Positions 17,113 through 26,290 are shown, numbered from the stretch's first letter. The stretch: DNA of 64,000 nt from Pedobacter sp. KBW06 (GCF_003852525.1 NZ_QAJL01000002.1:890097-954096), one strand, 5' to 3'. Numbers and translations: made by a program. Notes: generated by a model from the sequence alone, not told the origin.

Positions 17113-18927
17113 CTATTTTTTTCTAAGGGCTTCTGCTTTTTTCCGCAGGAGCCTTCTTTTTTCCCTTCTGGCCTGTCTGGCCTCCCGGTCGATCTTCATT
17201 TGTCCAAAACGGGCAATTTGTGTTTTGATCTTTTGTTGTTTCGCCTCAGTGACACCCACACTATGTTTGATCCCCTGCAGGAGGCTTCTCCAGATGAAAT
17301 GAAAGAAAGAGCCATTCTTTTTACGGACCTCATGAATTGGTGCAGTAATCAGGATGCCACTGCTATCCGGATTATTAGGATTGAGGATAATGGCATTGGC
17401 AAGGAAGGACATCCAGCCCTGCCGAACTAAACGGTCTTCTCCTTTTTCCCTTTTCAGCAGGTTTACGGACAGGTCCCTGTATTCAAACTTCATGAAACCT
17501 GTGGCGGTATGGTCATTGGCATCGATCAGAAATTCCAGTTTCTTTACCGTACCGCTTTTCACCTCTACCATACCCAATGGTCTCGTGATGCGGTTCAGCG
17601 AACGGCCTTCCATAGGGCCTAAACGCCCGGAATACGAAAAGGCACCATCTTTGGCATTCAGGTCGAATTTAAAGTTGACATCCAGCTTTCCCTTCCCCAT
17701 CATATAACTCGTTAGTCCGGCCGTCATAAATGGGTTTATCGACTTATACTTAGGGGTATTGGTCACATTGCTAAAGCTTCCAGATGTATGCTCGAAACTG
17801 ATCGTTCCTTTCTGCCGGCTGTCGCGGTCAAATTCAGAATAGCTGATATTGACATTGCTTAGGTTAAGTTTACTGATGTTCAGCTTTGCTTCTATCTTTT
17901 GCAGCAACTGATGGGGATACCTTCCAATTTTTTCTATGTTCTTTTTGGCCAGGGAGTTGTTATTGAATACGGCAACAGATCCATTGGCAATGTTCATTTC
18001 TTTGGCAAAAAGCTCCTGTTTAAGAATGTATAAAGGCAGATTGATACCTTCCAGACTAATGTCGCTCATTTGAATCTCATACCTGTCCTTAGCATAACCT
18101 AGGATCTCGCCAAACTTCATCTCATCGTATCTGGGGATGAGGCTAAAGCTTTTAATGTTCAGTTTGCCGGAAGCAGCAGAAAAATCCAGCTGATTCAGGT
18201 TGAGGCGGTACAGGCTGTCGGGTGTAGCAAAAGTATAGTTGTTTAAATTGATCTTTACATCCTTCAATAAGTACAGGCGACTTTTGTCTGTTGCAGAATG
18301 AGGATCAATCAGGTAATCTTTCAGTGTAATGTTCAGGTTTTTCACGGAATCTATTTCCGGTATTGCTTTGTTATTATTGATGTATTTAAACCTGATGTTG
18401 TTAAAATCGATGGTGTGAATGCTGAATTCTTTCAGATAGCCGGAGATATAGTCGTAGGGACTTTGGTTGGGCCTGGGCGGTTTATCTTCATTGAAGTCGA
18501 ACTGTTTATTGACCATGACCACATTTGGATTGTCCAGGCGGAGCTGACTGATATTTAGTTTGCGGTATCTGAGCAACCTGAAGAGGTGAAAATTTCTGAT
18601 TCCCAGTTTTTCCAGTTCCACATAATAGATGTTATTGGGCGCTTTTTTTAAGGCGATCAGCTTTTTGAAAACCTGTGTATCGGGGATGACTTTTACTGCT
18701 GTCAAAGAAGCATTTCCAGTGAGCAGGTTAATCCGGATAGCAGAAAATTCTATATGGTACAGGCTGTCCGTAGACCTTAAAACCAGCTCTTTGATCTGTG
18801 CTTTTATTAAGGGTTTGAATTTGTTGGCAAAATACCTTGAGGTCAGGCTAATGCCCAATACCAGTATTAGTATAATGCCCCCTGTCCATATCAGTATCTT
18901 CTTTCTTTTTCGGGATTTTTCAATCAT
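17113..18927 (-). CDS. AsmA/DUF748-like membrane-anchored protein (paralogue 2)
   Basis: A 604-residue protein with a single N-terminal transmembrane anchor (about 9-31, ILIWTGGIILILVLG) and a long beta-rich periplasmic body that resembles AsmA-like or DUF748 proteins, large bridge-type proteins linked to outer membrane and lipid homeostasis. The C-terminus is strongly basic (ARQARREKRRLLRKKAEAL). It shares architecture and many segments with the 595-residue neighbour upstream (TVKKLEF, GPM/LEGRSLN, SFLANAIILN), which implies tandem duplication. The two genes are 19 bp apart and probably co-transcribed. No signal for a particular partner is seen. The AsmA relationship is my reading of the pattern and would need profile search. 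Confidence 0.65.
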   Translation of the reverse strand: MIEKSRKRKKILIWTGGIILILVLGISLTSRYFANKFKPLIKAQIKELVLRSTDSLYHIEFSAIRINLLTGNASLTAVKVIPDTQVFKKLIALKKAPNNIYYVELEKLGIRNFHLFRLLRYRKLNISQLRLDNPNVVMVNKQFDFNEDKPPRPNQSPYDYISGYLKEFSIHTIDFNNIRFKYINNNKAIPEIDSVKNLNITLKDYLIDPHSATDKSRLYLLKDVKINLNNYTFATPDSLYRLNLNQLDFSAASGKLNIKSFSLIPRYDEMKFGEILGYAKDRYEIQMSDISLEGINLPLYILKQELFAKEMNIANGSVAVFNNNSLAKKNIEKIGRYPHQLLQKIEAKLNISKLNLSNVNISYSEFDRDSRQKGTISFEHTSGSFSNVTNTPKYKSINPFMTAGLTSYMMGKGKLDVNFKFDLNAKDGAFSYSGRLGPMEGRSLNRITRPLGMVEVKSGTVKKLEFLIDANDHTATGFMKFEYRDLSVNLLKREKGEDRLVRQGWMSFLANAIILNPNNPDSSGILITAPIHEVRKKNGSFFHFIWRSLLQGIKHSVGVTEAKQQKIKTQIARFGQMKIDREARQARREKRRLLRKKAEALRKK

Positions 18928-18946
18928 AGGCCTTACACTGAATATC

Positions 18947-20734
18947 CTAAGATACTTTTTTTTCGCGCTTCTTTTCCTTTCGTGCTATACTTTTCTCCTT
19001 ACGTTCTTTTTTCTTATCCTGGATCGCTTCCATTGCTTTTTCCGGAGTTTTTACCGGGACAATGCCAAGGCCCGCAGTTTCGCGCATCCCCACAAACAGC
19101 CCTTTCCAGAGCAGGTTAAAAAAGGAGGCAGCCGGAGAGCGCTGAAAGGTGACACTGGCCGTTCTCGCTGTTTCTCCTTTCGAGGGATTTGCATCTTTAA
19201 CAAGCAGGTTATTGGCCAGGAAAGACAACAGGCCTTTTTTCTTTGGAGCTTCCCCATTCTCGCCTTCCTTGAGCAGTTTCAGCTTCAAATCACTATAATA
19301 AAAATGAACTTTTCCGGAAGAACCATTGCGGTTTGCCTTAAAATCGAAGTCCACTTTCTGCATGTTGCCACTTTCAATTTCGATCAGTCCCAAGGGAACA
19401 GATACCGGATTCAGGGCCTTCAAATCCAGGGGTCCCGTGGCACCGGAATAGCTGAATGCCCCATTTTTATCGGTCAGGTTAAAATCTATCTGGAGGTTAA
19501 TTTTAGTTTTTTTCATCACCAATGCATTCAGATTGGCGATGGCATGGTTGCTTTTAATCAGGTTTAAGGAGTCGTTGCTAAGGTTACGGATCGTTCCATT
19601 CAGGTTTTGAAAATAAATCGTCCCTCTCTTCCGGCTAATGGGATTATACTCTGTGTAAGCGAGATCGATATCATTGAGTTTTACCGTGTCTACGGTTGCC
19701 TGCAGGGTTAATTTCCTCAGGGCCATGTGGGGGAAATTTGCGCCTTTGTCAAGGTTCGGGGCTGGTGGCATCTCCCGGTTTAAAAAGATCCCCACTTTGG
19801 CCGGGCCTATTGTCAGCTTTCCCGCATGAAAAACTTCCTCTTCATTTAAGCGGAGAAAATCTACTCCGGAAAAGCGGATCTCGTTAAAGTTCAGGTCATA
19901 GCGGTCTTTTCCATATTTAGACATCCGGCTAAAGGCCAGATCAGGATATAAAGGAATCATCTTAAGCCCCTGGATCCGGATGGTCTTTCCCGTTGCGGAG
20001 CCCGAAATGGTATCGGCTTTCATCAGGTACATTTTATCTTTAGACTGGTATCCCGTCAATTCAAAACCAATGTCTTTGGTATGATAAAAACGGGTAGTAT
20101 CAAATTGCGAGAGAGAATCGATCAGCAAATCTTTAACATTCAGGTTTAGTTTCCTGATTCTGTTTAAAGGTTTCGATGTCTCCCCTTTCACATAATCAAA
20201 ATCTGCATTTACGATTCTGATGGCATCGACACGGATTGATTTTATTCTTCTGGGCAGGAGTTGATAGAGGCTAAGCTCTGGTTTCAGGCTATCTTTTCTT
20301 TTGCGGACCTTGTAATGGATCATATTAATGGAGGGCTGATCCAGCACTATACTTTTGATGCCAACTTTTTTATTAAAATAAGCGTTGAACAGACCAACGT
20401 GATTGATTTGCAGTTTTTTGACTTTAACCTGGAACAAGTTTGCAGGTGCCAATCCAGCTTTTTTCAATATAGAAAAGACCGTGGTATCCGGATTCAGCAC
20501 CGCCTCATCTATGGAAGCTGTACCCGTTAATACGTTTAAATGAATGTCTTTAAAATTGAGTGTATATAAGCCTTGAGAGCTATTCACGACGACTTTCTTT
20601 ATTTTTTCAGAAAGAATGGGTTTCCATTTATGATACAGGTAAAGTCCTGATCCAATTCCAATAATGAGCAGGGTGGCTAAAATTCCACCGACCCATTTCC
20701 ACCAATTTCTTTTTACTGATTTTTCCTGTGCCAT
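18947..20734 (-). CDS. AsmA/DUF748-like membrane-anchored protein (paralogue 1)
   Basis: A 595-residue protein with an N-terminal transmembrane helix (about 15-31, GGILATLLIIGIGSGLYLY), a repetitive beta-strand periplasmic body and a highly charged Lys/Arg/Glu-rich tail (about 570-595). It is a paralogue of the following 604-residue protein; shared features include a YTEYNPISRKRGTI-type segment, the PLDLKALNPVSVPLG segment and the SFLANNLLVK segment. It follows the DUF4249 gene by 54 bp on the same strand with no visible terminator between, so it may be read through from the sigma-factor operon. Function unknown; an envelope role is inferred from topology. Confidence 0.65.
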   Translation of the reverse strand: MAQEKSVKRNWWKWVGGILATLLIIGIGSGLYLYHKWKPILSEKIKKVVVNSSQGLYTLNFKDIHLNVLTGTASIDEAVLNPDTTVFSILKKAGLAPANLFQVKVKKLQINHVGLFNAYFNKKVGIKSIVLDQPSINMIHYKVRKRKDSLKPELSLYQLLPRRIKSIRVDAIRIVNADFDYVKGETSKPLNRIRKLNLNVKDLLIDSLSQFDTTRFYHTKDIGFELTGYQSKDKMYLMKADTISGSATGKTIRIQGLKMIPLYPDLAFSRMSKYGKDRYDLNFNEIRFSGVDFLRLNEEEVFHAGKLTIGPAKVGIFLNREMPPAPNLDKGANFPHMALRKLTLQATVDTVKLNDIDLAYTEYNPISRKRGTIYFQNLNGTIRNLSNDSLNLIKSNHAIANLNALVMKKTKINLQIDFNLTDKNGAFSYSGATGPLDLKALNPVSVPLGLIEIESGNMQKVDFDFKANRNGSSGKVHFYYSDLKLKLLKEGENGEAPKKKGLLSFLANNLLVKDANPSKGETARTASVTFQRSPAASFFNLLWKGLFVGMRETAGLGIVPVKTPEKAMEAIQDKKKERKEKSIARKEKKREKKVS

Positions 20735-20788
20735 AAGCTGCTGATTATAGGGATAACCTACAATATCAAGGCCACAAATCGTTTTGTA

Positions 20789-21616
20789 TTACAACGCACT
20801 TGCTTTATACCTCCGGGCATCGACATCTACCGCATAGAAATATCCCTGCACATTTCCGGATATATTTCCCGTAGCATTGACCGGAACACTGGAAAAAAGT
20901 CCACTCCAATCGGTCTCCATAAATACATCATAGAGGTATTTGGCATAGCGTTCGGAAAGCGAGAGCTTGAAAATCGTGATGTAATCTTCTTTGTCCAGGA
21001 TAAATGTTCTTTTTAAATTATTGAGTGGATAAAGCGAATTCGGAGAGCCTAGAAAATGGGTATAACTGTAATATTTGGACTGGTCAAATTTAGCAGGGTT
21101 CCATACAGGAATATCCAGGTAAGAAATCATCCATTTATTGGGATTCAAATAGCCGAAGGTATGCTTGGGGATCGTTCCGCTATACTTCCCATCGGCAGTC
21201 ATTTTTGCTGAAAGGGGCAGGAAATCATCGATAATATTAACTACTTGCCTCAGGGTATCTACGGCAGTATACCATTTGTCATTGTATTTGATGGTCAGGG
21301 TATATGCTCCGTTATAATTCGGTTCATTTACCGCTGTCCCTGTGTACACTCCTTTTACAGAGGACTCCGTAAATATGATGTCGGATTTCCCGTCATTGAT
21401 CCTGACCAGTGCTTTTGAAATCGGTGTAGGGTTCTGATCAGGGCTCATGGCTGGCTTGGAAAGCCTGATGTACTGGGTATTGATCCGGGTATTGAAGCCT
21501 CCTTCCACAGCCAGATCATACTGGCGTTTCGGAACGAGGAACCGATCGTCCAGCGCTTTCTTACATCCTGAAAATCCCAGGGCAAGAAGTACCATTAACA
21601 GCAGCGTGTTCCTCAT
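20789..21616 (-). CDS. DUF4249-like lipoprotein partner of TonB receptor
   Basis: Taken from the ATG at 21616 the protein is 275 residues and begins with a lipoprotein signal (MRNTLLLMVLLALGFSGCKK). A longer reading to 21691 would run back into the receptor gene by 74 bases and bury the signal peptide, so it is rejected. The body is beta-rich with alternating strands (NGAYTLTIKYNDKWYTA) and fits DUF4249, lipoproteins commonly encoded just after STN-type TonB receptors in Bacteroidota. The start lies one base after the receptor stop, which suggests translational coupling. It probably sits on the receptor as an extracellular or periplasmic accessory; ligand unknown. Confidence 0.78.
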   Translation of the reverse strand: MRNTLLLMVLLALGFSGCKKALDDRFLVPKRQYDLAVEGGFNTRINTQYIRLSKPAMSPDQNPTPISKALVRINDGKSDIIFTESSVKGVYTGTAVNEPNYNGAYTLTIKYNDKWYTAVDTLRQVVNIIDDFLPLSAKMTADGKYSGTIPKHTFGYLNPNKWMISYLDIPVWNPAKFDQSKYYSYTHFLGSPNSLYPLNNLKRTFILDKEDYITIFKLSLSERYAKYLYDVFMETDWSGLFSSVPVNATGNISGNVQGYFYAVDVDARRYKASAL

Positions 21617-21617
21617 A

Positions 21618-24167
21618 CTAAATCTTAAAACTGTAAGCGATCCATGGATAAAAACCAAAACCGTATTCAATACTACTCTTTTTTGTCTCAAATGAAGAAG
21701 AATTCAGGTGATAATACAATGGATTCTTCCGGTTGTACAAGTTGTAGGTACCTACAGACAGGGTGCTGGAAATGTAACGTTTTCCAAATAGTCTGGTTTG
21801 GAACTGGTATTGGGCAGAGAGGTCCAGGCGACTAAAATCAGGAAACCTGGAAGTATTTCTCTCCTCAAAGATAGGTACATTTAAACCATCATGCTGATAG
21901 TAACCAACAGGAAGGGTCAATGGTCTTCCGGTAGAATAGATAAAAAACCCCTGGAAGGACAATTGTTTAGTCAGGTCATATCTCGCCGTTATTTTTAATT
22001 CGTGCGGGATGTCGTAATTCGCAGGAAACCTGTTGCCGAAGTTAATGTCGGCAATCTTCCGAAACACCCTGGAATAGCTGTACGCAATTGTTCCGCTAAG
22101 TTTTCCTTCCGTTTTTGTCAGTTCGACCTCTAGTCCATATGCATTTGATTTTCCGGCCCTCAGCTGGCTTCTCACTTCCGGGTTTTTGATGATTTGCGCA
22201 TGATCAATCAAATCCAGCTGATGGTCCAGGTATTTATAATAGGCATTTACCGACAGCACGAAGTCTTTTGGAGCATAACGATAGCCTACAGAAAAATAAT
22301 CAGAATGCTGAGGCTTAATTGTTTTTGAGGCAGGAATCCAGGGCTCCAATGACGAGAATGCCAGGGTACTGTTCTGGATCAGCTGGAGGTATTGGTAATT
22401 GCGGTTATAAGTCAGGAAAAAGCGTTCGGATGCACTCGACAGGTAGCTTAAATTTACCCGGGGTTCCGGGTTCACAAATACCTTTACCTCATTTACATTT
22501 AAACGGTTTCCCTGGGGGTCAAAGATGCCATTCCTTGCCTGAACATTCTTAAACAATCCCAGTCGAAGGCCATAGCTCAGCTCAAAAGATTTGTTTAGCG
22601 TAATTTGCTGCACATAATAAAGTGCTGCTTCCAGAGATTTATCACGGGAGATGTTGAACTCATCTTTTGGCGACTTATGGATTTCGCCCGGACTAAACAG
22701 GTGATAGATGCCCGAAGCGCCAAACTTGATCTGGTTTACCGGGCTATGGTAATAGGTATAATCTGCTTTCAGCGTAATGTCCCTCACTCCTGTACTCCAT
22801 TGCGTTTTTTGTGAAAGGGTATCTGCATTCAGGTCCAGCAGGTTGCTGTAGTTGCTGTAAATCACAGAAATATTCTGGAAGATCTTGGAATTAAAAATAT
22901 GGTTCCATCGCAATGTAGAAGTCAGGTTTCCCCAATTATTGGTATAGGAATTTTCGGATAGTAATTTATCCTGACCAGCATAAACAGAATAGAAGACACT
23001 GTTATTTTTGTTGACCCTGTAATTGGCTTTGGCATTGAGGTCGTAATAAACTGAATAGGGACTAAATAACTTAAAGTTATTCTGAAAAACATCCAGAAGG
23101 CTTCTTCTGAAAGCAACGATGAAAGATCCTTTTTCTTTTACAATGGGGCCTTCTACAGCCATACGGGCCGACATAAGGTTTATCCCACCACTAAGATGAT
23201 ATTCTTTATTGTTACCTTCCGCCGTTTTGTTCACCAGTACTGAAGAAAGCCTTCCGCCAAAATTAGCAGGCATATAATCCCTGTAAATCTGTATGTTATT
23301 GACCACATCCGGATTAAATACGGAAACCAGACCATATAAATGCGAAGGGTTATAGACAATAGCCTCGTCCAGCATGACCAGATTTTGATCTGTATTACCT
23401 CCCCTGACAAATAAACCAGAGCTTCCTTCCGACATCGATTTGATGCCGTTCTGCATTTGCAATCTTTTCACGACATCCGTTTCTCCGGCATAATAAGTCG
23501 TATTATTGAGCTGCTTAATGCCGAAATTCTGTTCATTTAACAGGATGGGATTCGGTGCTATGGCAGATTGCTTAATTTCGACTTCTTCCAGACGGTTGGT
23601 TTTCTGGCGCAGTTCAATTTCCAGTTCAAGGTCCTTATATAAACGGATTTTTTCTTCCTTTGTCTGATAACCTGTATTAGAAATTTGCACCTGATAAACT
23701 CCTTCAGGGACAGAAATCGCATAAAAGCCATATTGATTTGTATTGATCCCCACGCCAAGCTCCGGAATATACAGCGTGGCTCCGATCAGCTCTTCTCCAC
23801 TTGAGCCATCACGGACATGACCACGGATTGTTCCTGTTGTTGGTTTTACCGGGGCAATAACAATATCTGAACCGATTACTTTAAAGCCCAGTTTCGTTCC
23901 AAAGAGCAACTGCTCCAAAATCCCGCTTAATGGGGTCCTGGAAAAATGGAAAGCTGCAGTCTTTTTGTTCCGCAACTGATCCGGATCATAAGCAAAGCTA
24001 CATTTCGCCTTAGACTCGAGCAGATTTAACGCAAGGATCAGGGAATCGGCCGGGATGTTTATACTCAGCTGCTGATCCAGGATACTTTTATCCTGCGCAT
24101 ATAACCTGATCGAACCCGTAAAAAATAAAAGAATGCAAAGACAGTAAAGCCGCCTATAAAAAGTCAT
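21618..24167 (-). CDS. STN-domain TonB-dependent receptor (FecA-type transducer)
   Basis: An 849-residue outer membrane receptor with a signal peptide (about 1-24), an STN (secretin/TonB short N-terminal) domain at about 33-95 that in this class contacts the FecR anti-sigma factor, a CarboxypepD-regulatory-like domain (about 112-195), a plug (about 205-320, with GSSGLFVRGGNTDQNLVML) and a barrel ending in WIAYSFKI. The gene follows FecR with its ATG sharing one base with the FecR TAA stop. Together with the sigma factor this forms a complete trans-envelope signalling set; the imported ligand cannot be predicted. The plug lacks the SusC signature, and no SusD partner is present, so a siderophore-like or peptide ligand is possible. 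Confidence 0.92.
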   Translation of the reverse strand: MTFYRRLYCLCILLFFTGSIRLYAQDKSILDQQLSINIPADSLILALNLLESKAKCSFAYDPDQLRNKKTAAFHFSRTPLSGILEQLLFGTKLGFKVIGSDIVIAPVKPTTGTIRGHVRDGSSGEELIGATLYIPELGVGINTNQYGFYAISVPEGVYQVQISNTGYQTKEEKIRLYKDLELEIELRQKTNRLEEVEIKQSAIAPNPILLNEQNFGIKQLNNTTYYAGETDVVKRLQMQNGIKSMSEGSSGLFVRGGNTDQNLVMLDEAIVYNPSHLYGLVSVFNPDVVNNIQIYRDYMPANFGGRLSSVLVNKTAEGNNKEYHLSGGINLMSARMAVEGPIVKEKGSFIVAFRRSLLDVFQNNFKLFSPYSVYYDLNAKANYRVNKNNSVFYSVYAGQDKLLSENSYTNNWGNLTSTLRWNHIFNSKIFQNISVIYSNYSNLLDLNADTLSQKTQWSTGVRDITLKADYTYYHSPVNQIKFGASGIYHLFSPGEIHKSPKDEFNISRDKSLEAALYYVQQITLNKSFELSYGLRLGLFKNVQARNGIFDPQGNRLNVNEVKVFVNPEPRVNLSYLSSASERFFLTYNRNYQYLQLIQNSTLAFSSLEPWIPASKTIKPQHSDYFSVGYRYAPKDFVLSVNAYYKYLDHQLDLIDHAQIIKNPEVRSQLRAGKSNAYGLEVELTKTEGKLSGTIAYSYSRVFRKIADINFGNRFPANYDIPHELKITARYDLTKQLSFQGFFIYSTGRPLTLPVGYYQHDGLNVPIFEERNTSRFPDFSRLDLSAQYQFQTRLFGKRYISSTLSVGTYNLYNRKNPLYYHLNSSSFETKKSSIEYGFGFYPWIAYSFKI

Positions 24168-25168
24168 TAATTATCATATAAAGTATAGGTATTTTGGGAT
24201 TTTGTCACTTTACATTGTAAAGAGGCAGAGATCACGGCAAGTGCACTGTCGAGAGTCTGATATTTCAGGCTGGCTGTCAGTTTGCGTTTTTTGAGCTGAT
24301 CGCCCTTAATGTCAATTCTCGAACTGTAGGCTTTCTCCAGCTGACTGGCAACTTCCCCGATAGGAACAGCGGTAAATACAAAGTACTTATCTATCCAGGC
24401 TTTATAATTACGGTCCGGGTTATTAGTTGCAATCAATTCTTTGGTGGCCGGGTTGTACAATCCCATTTTACCCGGCGTTAAAAGCACTTCTTTACTAGTG
24501 GTATGGTGTCGCAATGCAACTTTACCTTCTTCAACAATTACCGCTATTTTATGGTCGTTTTTACTGATGTTAAAACGGGTTCCAATGTCTTTTGCTTCCA
24601 GTTCTCCAAGGTCTACTCTGAACTGAACATGTTTATCCTCTGCCACTTGAATAAAAGCCTCTCCTTTTAAAAGTTCCAGTTTCCGATCTCTGTTAAAGCT
24701 GTTTTTATTGTAGCTGATCGTTGTTGCAGCATTTAATTGAACTGCCGTACCATCTGGAAGGACAATATTCGTTACCCTGGTCTGCTGGTCTGTACTAATG
24801 ACCACATCCTGGTTTTTCTGAACAAAATAATATCCTATAGAACATACGATCAGCAATGAGGCTGCAATTTTCAGCCAGTAACTGCCTTGTTTTTCTCTTT
24901 TAAAAAGGGGGAGCTGTTCCTGAGCAGGGGAATGCTCAATTTTTTTATCAAGGGATTCCCAGGAGCGCTGGGCATCAATATCGAGGCGTTCTACCAATTT
25001 ATCAAGGTTCACCTGAACGTTCAAAAATTCCTGATAGGTTTTTTCATTGGCAGTATCAGCTATTCTCCATTGCCTGAGTAATTCTTTGTTTGCGGGCGTT
25101 ATGGTATTGTCCAGATCATCTATGATCAGTCCAAAAATAAGCTCTTCATTTGTTTCAAAATTTTTCAT
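24167..25168 (-). CDS. FecR-type anti-sigma factor
   Basis: A 333-residue anti-sigma factor with a cytoplasmic helical N-terminus (about 1-95, contacts the sigma factor), a single transmembrane helix (about 98-118, WLKIAASLLIVCSIGYYFV), the FecR periplasmic beta domain (about 130-235, including LPDGTAVQLNAATTISYN and GEAFIQV) and a C-terminal DUF4974 secretin-like domain (about 255-330, YFVFTAVPIGEVASQLEKAY) that pairs with the receptor STN domain. It lies 12 bp after the sigma gene stop. Standard role: holding or activating the sigma factor according to receptor occupancy. Confidence 0.92.
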   Translation of the reverse strand: MKNFETNEELIFGLIIDDLDNTITPANKELLRQWRIADTANEKTYQEFLNVQVNLDKLVERLDIDAQRSWESLDKKIEHSPAQEQLPLFKREKQGSYWLKIAASLLIVCSIGYYFVQKNQDVVISTDQQTRVTNIVLPDGTAVQLNAATTISYNKNSFNRDRKLELLKGEAFIQVAEDKHVQFRVDLGELEAKDIGTRFNISKNDHKIAVIVEEGKVALRHHTTSKEVLLTPGKMGLYNPATKELIATNNPDRNYKAWIDKYFVFTAVPIGEVASQLEKAYSSRIDIKGDQLKKRKLTASLKYQTLDSALAVISASLQCKVTKSQNTYTLYDN

Positions 25169-25180
25169 TGTAGGGATGAG

Positions 25181-25801
25181 TTAGCGTATGATTATTTTTA
25201 AGAACAAGATTAAAAAAACAATAACCTGTCCTTGTTTTTCCAGGTGGTTTCTAAGCTTTTGAAAGCCATAAGTCAGATGATTTTTAACTGTTTTCAGGGA
25301 AATCCCCATCTGATCCGCAATCTCCTGCTGTTTCAATTTACCAAAGCGGCTCAGATACATCACCTGTTTGCATTTATCCGGTAGTAATACCAGCGCCTCT
25401 TCCAGGCTTTTCAATAACGTTTCTTCGTTTTCAGCCGCTTCTCCATCTTCTGTAAATGACTCCTGTTCCTCATGACTGGCCTGCCATGCCAATTGCTTCA
25501 GCGTATTCATCTTTTCTTTCTTGATGAAGTTCAGTGAGGAGTTTACAATTGCCCTGAACAAATAACTTTTCATTGAATACTGGATATTTAATTGGTCGGC
25601 CTTATTCCAAATAGTGATAAACAAATCATGAACAATTTCCTCAGCTGCTTCCGACTGCCCTACATACTGGTAGGCTGTACTAAATAACTGTTTATAATAT
25701 TTTTTATAAAAGGCTTCAAACACCTTTTTATCTTTTTTACTGATTGCATTGATCAGTATTAAATCTTCATCAAGCGGACTAGGTATCGGTTCGTTGCTCA
25801 T
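25181..25801 (-). CDS. ECF sigma-70 family RNA polymerase sigma factor
   Basis: A 206-residue ECF sigma factor. Region 2 (about 25-95) includes FEAFYKKYYKQLFSTAYQYVG and the DLFITIWNKADQL segment; region 4 (about 130-190) contains the HTH, LPDKCKQVMYLSRFGKLKQQ followed by EIADQMGISLKTVKNHL. The final about 15 residues are strikingly hydrophobic (VIVFLILFLKIIIR), an extension beyond region 4 that could touch the membrane or the anti-sigma factor. A run of seven G (minus strand) lies between the CHRD gene and this ATG. It should transcribe the adjacent receptor operon when FecR signals. Confidence 0.93.
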   Translation of the reverse strand: MSNEPIPSPLDEDLILINAISKKDKKVFEAFYKKYYKQLFSTAYQYVGQSEAAEEIVHDLFITIWNKADQLNIQYSMKSYLFRAIVNSSLNFIKKEKMNTLKQLAWQASHEEQESFTEDGEAAENEETLLKSLEEALVLLPDKCKQVMYLSRFGKLKQQEIADQMGISLKTVKNHLTYGFQKLRNHLEKQGQVIVFLILFLKIIIR

Positions 25802-25804
25802 GAT

Positions 25805-25811
25805 CCCCCCC
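25805..25811 (-). repeat. Seven-base poly-G tract before the sigma-factor start
   Basis: On the minus strand the sequence reads TAGGGGGGGATCATG: the stop of the CHRD gene runs into seven G residues and then the sigma-factor ATG 3 bases later. Besides acting as an unusual ribosome-binding region, such a tract is prone to slipped-strand change. Confidence 0.6.
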
Positions 25812-26290
25812 TAGTTTTGTTTTAGCGTCAATACACCTGAAATTTCAGGAGATTTAGCTAATGTATTAATGGCTACAAACCATAATCCTTTTAACAGGTT
25901 TCTTTCCTGTAACGGACTTAAAGTAATTGTACCGGACAATGGCAAAGGCACTGTTGCCCCGGAATTCTTATAAAGAACTGCGGTCAATGTCCCTTTAGAA
26001 CCTTTTGTTCCGTTTCTAAGGCTGATTTCTTCCGGTACCAAATCCTTATATTCTAACTTGTAGCTTAACAATTTTGTTCCTTCGTCGTACGCTCCTTTTA
26101 ATACCGCTGTTCCTTCAGAATTCGTATTGGTTCCTTTTTTATCAATCCTTGCTGTTACCAGATAAGACCTGACCGGAGGCTTGATTTTCTGATCTGCTAC
26201 CGGCACTTTTTTACAAGTACACAAACAAAAAATCAAGCTGAACAACCCCATTCTCAAAAATATAACCCCCTGATTTTTAATACCCCACAT
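25811..26290 (-). CDS. CHRD-domain lipoprotein heading the sigma-factor operon
   Basis: A 159-residue lipoprotein with a signal peptide and Cys-rich lipobox region (LIFCLCTCKK). Residues about 43-158 fit the CHRD (chordin-like, SOG) domain: EGTAVLKGAYDEGTKLLSYK at the start and a typical end, GTITLSPLQERNLLKGLWFV followed by the near-terminal GVLTL. ATG at 26290 is used; a second in-frame ATG at 26251 would shorten the signal peptide. It is the first gene in front of the ECF sigma/FecR/receptor set (9-bp gap), an unusual position. CHRD proteins have no agreed biochemical role in bacteria. It may act outside the cell or as an accessory to the receptor. Confidence 0.78.
   Translation of the reverse strand: MWGIKNQGVIFLRMGLFSLIFCLCTCKKVPVADQKIKPPVRSYLVTARIDKKGTNTNSEGTAVLKGAYDEGTKLLSYKLEYKDLVPEEISLRNGTKGSKGTLTAVLYKNSGATVPLPLSGTITLSPLQERNLLKGLWFVAINTLAKSPEISGVLTLKQN

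Noticed and set aside
18629..19567. 312-codon open frame on the plus strand
   Set aside because: It lies antisense across both AsmA-like genes, which have better signal, length and paralogue support. Its protein has odd composition and no recognisable motif.
21617..21691. Longer N-terminus for the DUF4249 lipoprotein
   Set aside because: It would overlap the receptor gene and bury the lipoprotein signal that starts at 21616.
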